64,000 nucleotides of DNA from NCBI GenBank assembly GCA_030141605.1, contig JAQGDQ010000694.1, positions 1-64,000 on the forward strand, in the 5' to 3' direction. The DNA comes from Tubiluchus corallicola (lineage: Eukaryota; Priapulida; Priapulimorpha; Priapulimorphida; Tubiluchidae). The position numbers were made by a program, and so were the translations under genes. The stretch's first letter is position 1, and each line of letters begins with the position of its first letter. Positions 52,041 through 64,000 of this stretch are shown piece after piece. Below the pieces are notes generated by a model, which searched no databases, was not told where the DNA came from, and saw only the letters and a list, made by a program, of their open reading frames with translations.

Positions 52041-54789
52041 ATTTACTCCATCATTCCACTGTTCAGAAATGAAAAGTTCCTTCACAAACTTGTACTGTTC
52101 ACACTTTGGTAAATCGACAGTAATGAGCTCTAAACTGTCGACCTTATAAAATAACTATTAGTTAACAATCCGCTGTTTTACCAAGATTAGCAAGCACATT
52201 ACGTCAAAACACATAAAATATATGTGATTTATATAACCGTCAAAATTAAATATTCAATATCGATCGATATCGAATGAATGTCCAATTCCATTGATCCATC
52301 TATGTTGTGGAATATGTGCTATCCGATAAACCCTCTTGCTTGAATTAACATTTGACCGGGTCAGGAAATTTAAATTTAAACTTTAAGCAGCTTTAAACTC
52401 CTTCCGACAACGTTAAAGTATGCATACAAAAGAAACACTCCCCACCTGAGGCAATCGCTGTTAAATAACTCTGACCTATTACTAATTTGGCTATAACTAG
52501 ACGATGATACACATGATAAATGACGTTAACAAACGTGTAACTTTTAGTATTTGTTAGTCCATTTAGTGAAGTGAGACGGAGTATGTAAACGCTGAGATAC
52601 CAAGTCTTTCCAGTGTTTCAGTTTTCCAAATTTCAAAATAAAAGCCTGTGTTTTTGCATGAAATTTCTTTTAAATTTCATGGCTTTCCTTATTGTTAATA
52701 ACGCAGACCATTCTCGGTCAGTTTTAGTTATTTTACTAATCATAAAAATCTCTACAAAGTTCACACCCAGTCACAATGGGAGAGCTAATTTAAAATTCTT
52801 CAGGCAAACGTAAAATGGAAATACACGTATTGAAATTTGGCTGTAATATCATGCAGTTAAAATTAACGTTATACAGCAAACACCAAGCCAAATATAACAA
52901 TTACATAGTTTCAGCAGAGTTTGTATGCCACAAAGTTAACTGATTAGTGATTATGTAAAGATTGCCTAGTAGTTTCCTGTACTATGACAAAGAAAACTGC
53001 AACAATTGACGCCGAGTTAATCCACAGCCACTAGTCTACATTTTAGAAGCGAGCGGTCATGAGTGGTCCTCGACTCGCATTCAAATAAAACAGTTAGTAT
53101 AATCTAGAGCCGAAGAGAAAGATGCGCGGCTGCTGCAGGCTTCAGCGCATCACTGTCTGAACGCCTTAATCACCGAAAGGAACACGGTTGTGGCAAAAAA
53201 AGGGATAAAAATCACATAATCACGTAAAGTATTTATAGTTTGCATTTTAAAGTTTTATAGTTTAAACTTTAAAGCTTCAAACAGTGAAACTTTGAAACAG
53301 CTCTTGCCCTGACGTCTTGACACTTTTTCGTTATTTAATTTGCTGTTTGTTACGCGCAATAGTTATTACCTGGGAGGTATAACAAGTACACAATTATTAA
53401 CTTCTGCGCAGCGGTAATTTGATCGTATATATTCCTCCATAAATCAAAATTAATAATTATGAAATGGCGCCAATTCTCAGTCATAATAAATTAGCCTTTT
53501 TACGCTCTCGCATAAATCAGCAAAAACGGGTGTCTTAAATTTAGAATAATTAGAAATTGGAAGTGGTCATTACGCCAAAACAATGAATTGCACAGCAGCT
53601 TACCAAAACAAAATTTATATCTTTTTGTAGCCGGGCTATGCTAACATATGGGTATCACTGTAGACAACACAAAATGGCCATTCAACAAGTCAAATGTTTG
53701 GTAAAAGCAATGTCTATCACTTTTCAAACGCCCTCTGTAAAAAGGCGTGACGGGGCGCTAACTAATGCATGCCCTAATACCAGGGCTGTAGTACTAATTT
53801 CTCACGGTGCCGTTTCTCCAAATTGATTTCGCAAATAACCAGGAAGCTTTCAACAGAAGCTATTGAAAATCTTTGCACAAGGTGTGGAAATCTGAAGAAA
53901 ATCCCTAAAAACCTCTAGGCTGTTAGAGATGCCGAACAAATAGGCCATCGTCGCTGGAAAATGCGGTTTTCTTGTACAGCTGCGGTCATGTGACTAGAAA
54001 CTGGCACGCACCTTTGCTATCTAATCAACCTGTTTCTGGGCAAGGATGAGGGCTGAGAGGTGTGTTGAAAAGATGGTTCAGCCAACACATAACAACACTT
54101 ATAGTATTACTTTATCTGAGGTGCCATGATTAAGAGGTATTATTATGCTAACTATACAATGAGAACGAGAAAAAACCCTTCTACAAAAAAAGCTTCGAAA
54201 TTGAGTAGGGTTTTCACAGAACAATGTTCTAAAACTTCTGTGGCTACCATTGTGTATAAATGCGCCAACCCTATTCACGCGAGTAGATTTCTGTTAAGTA
54301 GTGCCGTCGCGTTTTTAAGTTTGAACATTTTAATTCGCATGCTGCACGATATTTCAAATATCACCACCCCAAGTTATGTATACTGCAGGTAGCCCCAAGT
54401 GCTATGTACACCGTCAAACAATAACAAAATAATTAATGCGCTGCAAACTATATAAATTTCATACATTAAGCAGATTTTCAAAGTGTCCGCGTTTTGACTT
54501 TTAGTATATACTCGGTGCCCACCCACGGTGACCCGCCACAGCACCGCCCTCCATCGGAATTTGTTGCCGGCAATCTTTTCTCAATCACTACTCAGGCAAA
54601 AGGAGAGTACAATAACAGATCTATGATAATTGCGAAACTATCACAATCAACTTCCTTTCACTAATCATGGCTACCAGGCAATTTCTCTACCTTTAAAGAT
54701 GCACAAGCTTTTACATTGAACACCATGACTCATTGCATTATCCCAAATAAAATAATAAAGTCGTTCGCTTCATGGGGTAAGGGTCGTTT

Positions 54790-55130
54790 CAAGTGAAAAA
54801 AGAAAAGTGGGGCTAGAGATTATTGTGAACAAACCATTAAAAGAACGTGTAATGTGTGTAAATTTTTGTTACTAAGCATTAAAATATGTTCGTTATTTTT
54901 TATTATGTATGTATGTAGTGTTGGATTATAATTTGTAACCATGTCTATTGTATATGATCGTTGTCGTTCAATGTGTCTCATGCGTTGGATTCTAAATTAT
55001 ATAAATATGTGAATAGGTTTAATACGTTGTAAATGCTTTTAGAAATTTTAAACATATCCCTACAAATAGAGGGAATGTATTCTGTACATAGTTTTAAAAA
55101 AGAGAATTATAATAATAATAATAATAATAA
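54790..55130 (+). mobile_element. LINE 3' end with (TAA)n tail (related family)
   Basis: Contains ATCCCTACAAATAGAGGGAAT about 50 bp before a run of TAA units, matching the CCCtgCAAATAGAGGG hairpin of copies at 28.0 and 45.4 kb, but with otherwise different sequence. It is therefore a related but distinct subfamily. Confidence 0.7.
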
Positions 55131-55710
55131 AAGAACAAGAGATTCTTAGTTTCTCTTTTTAAACTAGTTTCCACCTGTCATTTCTTAAAATGACTAGGTG
55201 TTGTACTAATAATACAATATTAGGCATTAAAATACTTGCAAAATAATTTTACAGTGACACACTTCGTAGAAGGAGCAACTACATATAACAAAACCACTCA
55301 AAGAAAAGAAACAGTCATCCACAAACTGTTCAAAAGTTTGAAATTTCATTTCACATGTTAAAATTTTAAAGTTTTTAAATGCATGTACATTTTGTTTTGC
55401 AACAGTCCTGTCATGACGCTCTAGTCTCCATATAAAAAGTACTTCAAAAGGACCATTTTTGATTCATACTTGTCTGAATGCTTCCATGTCTCATGCAGTC
55501 GCAATATATGGCCTCCAATCAATTATAATGCTATTTTAATATAGCTCTATGTAAATTAAACATACACTGTGGTCGTTTCTTCTCCTCTTTCCTTCTTACT
55601 ATCCCTAATTTTACTATTTTTCCCATTCCATCATTTCTTCTGACCCTAACCATCCTTTCATTCTCTCATTTCTGCCACCCTAACAAGCCAAGCTTTCAAG
55701 GTGTCATACA

Positions 55711-56022
55711 GCAACTCTTTTATTTGGTTAATTTGACTTCATCAACGTTTTTTTACCTATACTGTTTCTTTTTTTCAATAATACTGTATGTTGACGTATT
55801 GTATATGTATTACCGGAGTGAAATAAATTGATTGATTGATTGATTGATTGATTGATGCAACTCTTTTATTTGGTTAATTTGACTTCATCAACGTTTTTTT
55901 ACCTATACTGTTTCTTTTTTTCAATAATACTGTATGTTGACGTATTGCATATGTATTACTGGAGTGAAATAAATTGATTGATTGAGTGATTGATTGATTA
56001 ATTAATTAATTGATTGATTGAT
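55711..56022 (+). mobile_element. tandemly duplicated retroposon tail with (TTGA)n
   Basis: Two copies of a 146-bp unit, from GCAACTCTTTTATTTGG to GTGAAATAAATTGATTGATT, start at 55711 and 55857. Each ends in its own TTGA run (55828-55856, 55973-56022). Only a few substitutions separate them. Confidence 0.9.
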
Positions 56023-57400
56023 ATAACAAAAGTAAAATGGGTGAAATACAAATTAATGATGCTACAATAAGCACTGTGGCAATGATGATTGTACTATACT
56101 CAGCTAATTATAACCGACATGTGTTACATTTCACACGTGCCCAAACGGCTGGACATACTCAAGTACGAAACATTTAGCAACTCGTTGGTTTGATCACTTC
56201 TCTTCAACACAGCTGTCAAACGCCACACGATTACTTAAAGACATGACATTTGAAGCTGAGGACTTGCGAGTGCCAAGCAGCAACATTGAGCATCTGTATA
56301 ATGTTCAGTCTATAGCCAGCATAACCTCAAACTGCATACTCCAATGACTGCACTGACCATTGTAATAAAATAACTGACAAACTGGTGCAGTTTTGCAATG
56401 CTGTCACAGTGCCATGACTTAATGAAATCCCCCCTTTTAAATACAGTGTAGGAAGAGATAGAAACTACCTGCCAAAGTTTTACAGTCCATCGAAGGAAAC
56501 TCCCACATAAGCGATCCAGTGGCATACAGGAAATGCCTGACGTTATATGTTTATATGTTACTTTTGAAAACTTTACAAATTGCACAAACCTTTCTTGGAA
56601 TTCTTGCAAACAATCCAGTGGGCGCAATTTTAAAAACCGGAGTTTTACGTGAATTTTTTGAACCTGCAAGGGCTTTTAGGTTTCGAAGTGATACACAGTA
56701 GTGTCATTACTACTGACACACTTTACACATTGATATCAGTTTAGATAAGATAATTCGCATTCCTTAACTCAGTTTAAATACAATATACATGTAGACATCT
56801 ATAAATATGCACTATGTAGCTACCTTGTTTTCGATAAGTATCCGAGCTGATGATATTATTACATTCTAGAATCTAGAGGGCCGCAGACCATGGCAAGTTA
56901 GTGTGTAAAATGCCTTAAAGCTGATAAGCCAATTACTAGCGGGAAAAAAACTGACCAATGGCTCGCCTACCTAAGCTATTTTCATTTGTCTTAAAGCAGA
57001 ACTGGACCCAGTAGGTCAACACAATCTCCTTTTTAAAATATTGACTATTTTTTTCAAAAATGACTTACGCGAAAGAATCATTACCACACAAACACATTTC
57101 ACGTTCGCGCGACTAGAATTCCGCTGTTACATGCATTTCGCCATTCGTTAGCTAGATGGACACTAGCGACACTTTCGGAAACGCATTGTCATCAATTGTT
57201 GGGCTCGCCGGCTGTTAATTAAGTTTTTAATGTATTATTTAATTTTAAGAAACGCTTTTGCAGTATTAATTGTGTTAAAATGTACACCTTTTATCGGACT
57301 TGAAAATGGGGTAGTATATGAAAAATCATCCTGTCTTCCTTTAACGTAAATTTCTTTCAGGAATCTGATTGTCTAGAGTCTTGAATTGACTTCAAGATAA

Positions 57401-57489
57401 ATCTACTAAATTATTCCGCAATATTTTATATTTAATCGAGCAAATCTTACTAAATTATTCCGCAATATTTTTTTATTTAATCGAGCAAA
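57401..57489. repeat. 44-bp tandem duplication
   Basis: TACTAAATTATTCCGCAATA occurs at 57404 and 57448, each followed by a T-rich run and TTTAATCGAGCAAAT. Confidence 0.9.
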
Positions 57490-58432
57490 TGCATATCGAT
57501 AATTATTTATTAGCCTCAAACCCATAAAATGCTCTAGGTTTTGCAATCACTAATAATATTGGTTCAAAGAAATCAGAGCAATTTGAAAAAACAGGCGGAC
57601 ACACAGAGCTCGCGTGCCGTCTAATCTCCTTCACTCCCCAGAAATAAACCGTAGTTAAGGGGAGTCTACGGTTTATAAAAATAATACTTGTTATCTTTCA
57701 CCACTAAAGCTAAGTGACCGAAAACGTTAAGACGCAGCTGCCGAGGCGAACGTCGTAAGAAAATCGCAACTAATCCTACCCCCTGCCAGACAAGATATGC
57801 CAAACTATAAACAAAGAATTGACACATACCGAATCGTACGACAAGAACCTTCAAACACCAAGCCAAAAGGCCATCAAGTACAGAAGCATATAGAATTTCA
57901 TGGCATGCCGTCTCGGCCTGGGTAGGGCCAAACTAGTGTCCTCGTGTGATATTCTATACCGTCTCGGAGATCTTTGCTAGAGCTCACAAAACTGTTTAGC
58001 AGAAATGGCCTCCGACAAAGAGATAATAGCCCGAGATTGAGACGTAAATACGGATCAGATCTCGAGCGTAAAATCGTCTTAATGTGAAACCAAGTTAAAC
58101 AAAACTCGGATTTAGCCAAAACAAACGGGTTAAGAAGTGTGGCATGGTAATGCTTTTAATCTTTACGGATGTCATCGCTTTTCCGCAAAAAAGAATTAGG
58201 GTTTTTAACATGTTTTATTCTTCCCATAAGTTATCTTGTACGCTCATGGCTTACAGCATTGATAGTCATTACTACTGGTATAATGCACATTTCTTCTACA
58301 TACTACTGTGCAGTGTTCAGTTCTATAATTTCACTTTAAAACTCGATTAGTACCAGTGTGTTTTTCCAAATTAAAAACTTTTTCTAAGCTATATTCGCCG
58401 TCAGGCAATAGTCAACGGAATGAGTTTACAAT

Positions 58433-58459
58433 CCCCCCCCCACACACACACACACACAA
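58433..58459. repeat. poly-C/(AC)n junction
   Basis: A run of eight to nine C followed by about ten CA units. Confidence 0.9.
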
Positions 58460-59025
58460 TTTAAAAACCTAACCCCGTCACGAACTAATTTCTTGTGTAG
58501 AATTGTAAACTTTAGCAAAATAAACAATATGATTAACAAGCTACTGCACAGGAAATAATAACATTGTTTAACTTGATAGGATTTTATTGATCATGAACTT
58601 TTTTGTATAAATTCACAGTATCAAATATTTTGACTATAATTTCAGATGAAATGGTGGTTAGCTGTGCCTTCTATAATGTACGCACAGCGCCTAAACAACG
58701 ACACTATTTAAAAATTCAGGTTCCATCGTAAATATATGGAACCCACAAGTCGTGATATAATTGTGCACATGTACCCTAGGTTCTATCAGACCCTAACACG
58801 AGTACTTGTTTGAGAAAATCTCTAATAATACGTGCATGCTTGAATAGTTTATACAGTTACATATGCTGCATTATTTGAACATGACAAGGTCAGCATGAAT
58901 GGTATTTACTCTACAATAGCTTGTCATATGCGCTTCAAATATGTACAGTAGACTAACATAATTTCAACAGAGCCAGTTCCAATAGCGCTAGTAAATAAAA
59001 CGGAGTTGAACCAAATGATAAAAAG

Positions 59026-59640
59026 GATGCACACTGTCAAAATTTGGCAGATTTGAAAAAATCATTATCACCTTACTCAAAACTCACAAAAGTTTTTGAA
59101 AATAGGAAGATTTCTTTGGAAACAAAAATTAGAATATTCTCAGCCTTAGTTGAAACTGTATTTCTGTATAACTCTGAGTTCTGGACATTTAAAGCAAATC
59201 ATAAAGCTGAAATCGATGCGTTTCAAAGGCGAAATTACATAAACATTTTGGGTATTAGATGGCCAAAGAAAATTTCAAACAAAGATCTAAATGAAAAAAT
59301 AAAAGAAGAACTTTGGACAAGAAAAATAAAAAGACGCCGTTTAAGATGGATTGGGCACATGCTTAGACTACCTAATGATATTCCAGTGAAGATAGCTCTT
59401 CAACAAGCCATAGAACCAGCTAAAAAACCTGCAGGAGGACAAATGTTAATATATTTAGATTTTGCACAGAAAGATTTAAACACTTCTGCATTGATCCTTA
59501 GAAATAAATGCACTTGGGGCATTGCAGCAAGCAGGGAGTCCTGGCATAGGGAGGTGAGCAGAATCATGTCCCTGGAAGTAGGATCCACTGGATGATGGAT
59601 GGAGCAAGTGACAATAAGTTAAGTTTTTAAAGCAATTCTA
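59026..59640 (+). pseudogene. LINE reverse transcriptase C-terminal fragment
   Basis: An open frame of about 185 residues without an initiator. It contains NRKISLETKIRIFSALVETV and YNSEFWTF, then QRRNYINILGIRWPKKISN, and RKIKRRRLRWIGHMLRLP. This is the thumb/C-terminal signature of LINE RT proteins (K-x-R-x-F-x-x-L-V...LYGSE-x-WT...RR-x-x-x-ILGIRW...RRLRW-x-GH-x-x-R). The catalytic RT palm is absent upstream, so the copy is 5'-truncated. The frame ends at 59595. It is in antisense orientation to par-3. Confidence 0.88.
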
Positions 59641-59714
59641 CTTGCTTGTGAAGTCTAAGAGACCAAACCATAACATGTTACTATACTTGTAACTATACTT
59701 GTAACCATAACTTG

Positions 59715-59715
59715 T

Positions 59716-59754
<39 letters not shown>

Positions 59755-60350
59755 CTTTATTTACCATTCAAATACATTGATAATCACTGATAAAAACTTT
59801 ACAGAGATGATCAATCAGTGTTAGTTAACAAAAGCTTACACTGCTAAAGGCAAATGCGTCAGTGCAATATAAACTACTGTGCAGTAATAGAAAGTAACGA
59901 CGAATAAAATCAAACATATTTACAGCTATGCACAAAAAAATGGAAAAAATTGTGATTTAATTAATATGGCCGTGGATATATAAATTCTGAATTAGTGTGC
60001 ATGTTGTCGTACTGGTGTGACGGTATTTCATATCTGGTTAATATTAGTGACTTTAATTTTGTTTTAAATGCTGATAGGGACTTGATTTGTTTAACCTGTG
60101 ATGGTAGAAAATTCCAAAGTAGAATTGCTTGCTTGATTACAGAGTTCATTCCATAGTGGGTATTTGTCGTAATTTGTTTTAGATTGCTTGTTCTGGAATT
60201 AACAATAGGATATGGAAAAAAGGTAAAGCTGTTATTCTGGAATGGCTTGCTGATGTTGTTAATGTATTTAAATATAAAAAGCAGAGTAAAATATTCTTTG
60301 TTTGAGTGCAATGAGAGTGGCGCTCTCATTGCCAACTATAAGCTAGCGTC
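59715..60350 (-). pseudogene. LINE ORF2 C-terminus and 3' end
   Basis: The minus-strand frame (60335-59961) ends with THYGMNSVIKQAILLWNFLP then SQVKQIKSLSAFKTKLKSLI, the usual C-terminal phrase of CR1/Jockey-group ORF2 proteins (YGxxSxxxxxxxLWNxLPxxVKxxxSLxxFKxKLK). The 3' untranslated part runs to an AATAAAGATT word and an (AT)n tail at 59720-59752. It lies tail to tail with the plus-strand fragment at 59026-59640. Confidence 0.85.
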
Positions 60351-62325
60351 ACTAAACCATTCAATGGTATAGATTTAAGCACATTACACAGAAAACTTTA
60401 GCGATGCGCCTCAATTAGGTACTTAAACCGTAAATACATTAATCATAACTACAGCTCACTGCTCAAATTTGAAAATGGAAAACACGCCAAAGGTGATGAG
60501 AAGGGGTCAGCGTGATTACCCGTGTGCATTCATTGTTTACAGGCCCATGCACTGGTTTCACTGCTACCCTGAAGGCTTGATCATAATGCCATTGCACCCA
60601 AACCAATAATCATGTATTCTACCCACCTGCCCTAACTGCCATTCATCCTATCTGACACACACACAACGGTAAGTTCTAAGCCAAACAAATTCCTACAGTA
60701 AAACTGAATCTAACTTCAATGGGCTGCAAAATGACCTGTATCTTAGCAGGCAAATTAGTGTCACTCAGAACAAACATGCGATAACAGAATTACAGAAAAG
60801 TATCTAGATAGTTGTCTATCGTCTGTCTTGCCATTACCCCTCCCACGTTTAGTACTACAGTTCCAACCTGCATAACATTTAGCTAAATAAAATATTAAAC
60901 ACAATGTCTATCAGAAATGTATCTAACAGTTATATAGATAAACTAATTATAATTTGCATACAATGACTGACAGCTACGTATTTCAAATACTAGGTTTTGT
61001 AAATTACATGCCACTTTAAACATAAAAATTGTCAAGTCAAGAAGGCAATCTGTCAGTCTGTGAACTTCATGACATCACATAGCGGGTTTAATCAACGAAA
61101 TTTTAAAGACCCTTAATCAGGCACTTAGCATGCAAAACCATTTACACGAAAACCCCTCACGATAAAAGAATAGAATTTGATTGATCTCATTATTGCATGT
61201 AATCCTTAGCAACCATAGAGAAATCTGCGCAATTTTCGCTTTTCTGATTACATTCATGCTTTATGAGAAAGAGTTAACACCAAACAGGTCACGTAACCTG
61301 TGTAAGCACTTTACAGAACGTTTCAATGGTTATGCTACAACACAATTACAAAAGCTAACAAGCAAAACTAGATGTTTCAATATTTTTTCAGTACTGAGCT
61401 TAATTTCGAATTCATTGTGTATGATGTTTGATCAACACAGAACAGAACTGACATTGTTAAACAATAACAACCAACTGTGTTCAATCTGAAATTCCCACAA
61501 ATCATAGTATGGTTTAGAGCACAATATAAAAAGCGCTGTATATTTTACCAGCATGGAAGTTAAACTAGGTGTTAGAATTGAAGTTATTCTCCCATACCAC
61601 ATAACACAAAAACCCTCATCTTTTGTTCGTTTACAAAATTGATCATGTGAGACTTGTACATTATAAAATATGATTCACCTTCCTATGTTGATGTAAATAA
61701 CTTCGACAAGTTACTTTGAAGGACGGTTCACACTTCAGAAACCCTTGATTTGTGTGCAAACATGGTACAAAAATAATCCAGTTACAAACCTAGTCACTCT
61801 ACCAACTGCCAGCTGACAGGTGTCTTCGTTTGTGTATAATCGCTTTGTAAAGTTTGATAAAATTAGTCTTTATTAATACTTTTTCTCTATTAGTAGCAGT
61901 TTAAACTACCAGCACTTTGCTCGTGAATAATTTTTGAATCCCATCTTAAGCCTACATTAGGCCTACGCATTTCTGAATCTGTACCAACATCTGAATAACT
62001 TTATCGCCTGTAACTTGGTTTGAGAAATACCCATGTATTAGCCAGTACAAGAAATAATTATCTTCAATTATGTGACATAACTAAACCAAAATAATTTAAC
62101 AAGAGACGATATAAACAAACAGCAAAACAACGCGTAAACAGGGTCACCAAGGAGGAATGTTATCTGTTGATATAACTCTGTTGACATTTAAATTTGCACA
62201 ATAAAAGTTTAGCAACGCAAATGCAAACAATTCATATTGACGTTTTGAGTTTTGATAAATGCCGACCGCACAAATTCTCATTATCCTAATTAAGTAAGAG
62301 TGAACGTTAATCAAATTTAAGTTTA

Positions 62326-62490
<165 letters not shown>

Positions 62491-64000
62491 TCAACTGGTT
62501 TGCACACGTGTTGAATTATCATAAAGCAGCATGCCTACTATTTAGCTTAAAATGTCGATATCCACAGAATTCCATTTAGCACTGCACTGAGTTCTCAGTG
62601 AGCCTACAGAAGTAAACTCATCTGTGATGTTAGCTGTTTTGATATCTTTGCAACACAACTGATCAAAAACTTCGAACTCGAACTACTGAGAATGACAAAC
62701 CGCAAACGTTTCCCTGTTTCTGAATCACAGTTTCCAGTAAATCTAAAAAAGTTAAAAATAAAATTGACACAATTAAACATGAAAATCTGATTCTGAAAAC
62801 CATGAAAGGCTGAAAAGAATATCTTAAAGAAAAACAACACTTAAAGTTATGTTTATAAAATAATTTCTACTGCAACGCTATACATTTAACAGCTTTAAGT
62901 GTTATTTTAGACCTAAACAACATTTTTCTTCAATAATGATGCCAATTCGCGATTATGGACTATAGCACAACTGAATTAGGCCCATTTAGTAGGATGAAAA
63001 AATCAAGACCACATAGACATCTATAGCACCAGTACATTTTCGTAACTTTCCAAATGCTTACCACTGATGACAATAGTACTCGCGAAAAAATACACTATTT
63101 ACATTTTTCCTTTCCAAACAATCCATCTGAATCCTGCACCGAAGCTATAAGTTTGAAAATTTATTATCGACCCTATGATTTTGTGTTACTACATTAATAA
63201 GAAGTGCAAGCCCACTTAGTTTCAGATAGCGATACCGATTCAGAAATCACGTCACAAAATGTTAAATCTTGCGCACAAAGTTTCTATGTCAAATAGTGAA
63301 ATATAATGGAGAGCCGCTGTGAAGTGCATATTTCAACGTTACACCTAACAAGCGCGCAAGAATTTTAAACAAGAAATGTACTCACATAACGGAAATCTAC
63401 AGTCACAAAAAACAACACAATACAACCGCCATGCTCATTCCGTCTAACTGATCAATCACATCCGGGTATTTGACAACTTTTCTGCGCAGGTGTTAAAAGC
63501 TACCTGTGCAGGTAAGTTAAACGAGATTTAAAATTAAAAATCGCGAGAACCAGTTGAATTTTCATGCGAACTTAATGTTAGCAAACGAAAAGGGACAACG
63601 AACAATGAGCATGACTGCTGGTAGAAGCAACTTCTTATCGAAAACAATAATATTTAAGTTAGCAACCACCAACTATAAATCGGTTGGTGTTGTGGCGACC
63701 TCTGTGGTCAATTTTTCTAACCAACTTTATTGACTTTAGTAGACCGTTTGTACTCCCAAATTTTAATTACGTTTATCTTTACCACTAACTTTCTTAAGAT
63801 ATATTAATAAAAATACTAATTTTTGCAACTACAGTTTGAGCTTAGAGTTGAAAACTGGTTCAATGGCTAATTATAAAAATAATAAATTAGTCAGATTATG
63901 CGTGGAAATTATGAAACACTCCTGTACCTGCCACTGGTTGCAAGCAACAAACTTCGCAACACATCCCTCAAATATAGAAACGTGTTATATACAATTGTAT
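62491..64000. other. par-3: upstream flank of par-3 exon 1
   Basis: AT-rich sequence with no called gene. It may hold 5' untranslated sequence, a 5' UTR intron or promoter. A minus-strand CAAACCAG at about 62498-62505 could be an acceptor for an upstream non-coding exon, but has no strong pyrimidine tract. No TATA box or initiator could be assigned. Confidence 0.4.

Overview
The window is nuclear DNA from an animal, most likely an invertebrate. It is AT-rich, has very large GT-AG introns, many decayed LINE tails, MITEs and long microsatellites. No bacterial, phage or organelle gene was seen. The species could not be narrowed further. A 5S rRNA-derived sequence at 31.76 kb carries the non-vertebrate form of 5S.

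The only host gene recognised is on the minus strand: the 5' part of par-3 (PARD3/bazooka), the polarity scaffold. Seven coding exons were assembled from splice sites, matching phases and family motifs: 62478-62359, 38467-38363, 33154-32977, 27140-26989, 25183-24812, 22953-22745 and 21306-21181. They give about 420 residues: the N-terminal self-association domain (CR1), the linker with the PAR-1/14-3-3-type serine site, and the first two thirds of PDZ1. The rest of PDZ1, PDZ2, PDZ3 and the aPKC-binding region were not found; they probably lie beyond position 1. Intron 1 is about 24 kb and intron 7 is over 21 kb, so nearly everything else here is intronic.

Layout from low to high coordinates. 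1-11 kb: intron 7 with simple repeats, a hAT-like remnant, LINE debris and a perfect 18-bp hairpin. 11.07-20.19 kb: a large inverted duplication. Each arm carries a decayed LINE (ORF1 plus an APE-type endonuclease) flanked by (GA)n/(CT)n tracts, around a 2.2 kb spacer. 20.6-27.1 kb: exons 7 to 4, with a piggyBac-type MITE and two minisatellites (25-bp and 30-bp units). 27.9-38 kb: LINE 3' ends, a 5S-derived retroposon, exons 3 and 2. 38.5-62.3 kb: intron 1 with a GC-rich island, hAT-type MITEs (one with a perfect 8-bp target duplication), a second piggyBac MITE, LINE fragments and tandem duplications. 62.36-64 kb: exon 1 and its upstream flank.

The most unusual structure is the inverted LINE pair inside par-3 intron 7. 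Par-3 transcription should copy both arms into one pre-mRNA that could fold into an approximately 3 kb double-stranded RNA. The arms are almost identical over ORF1, including an equal-length (CT)n tract, but differ by roughly 3% over the endonuclease. That step suggests gene conversion or a composite history.
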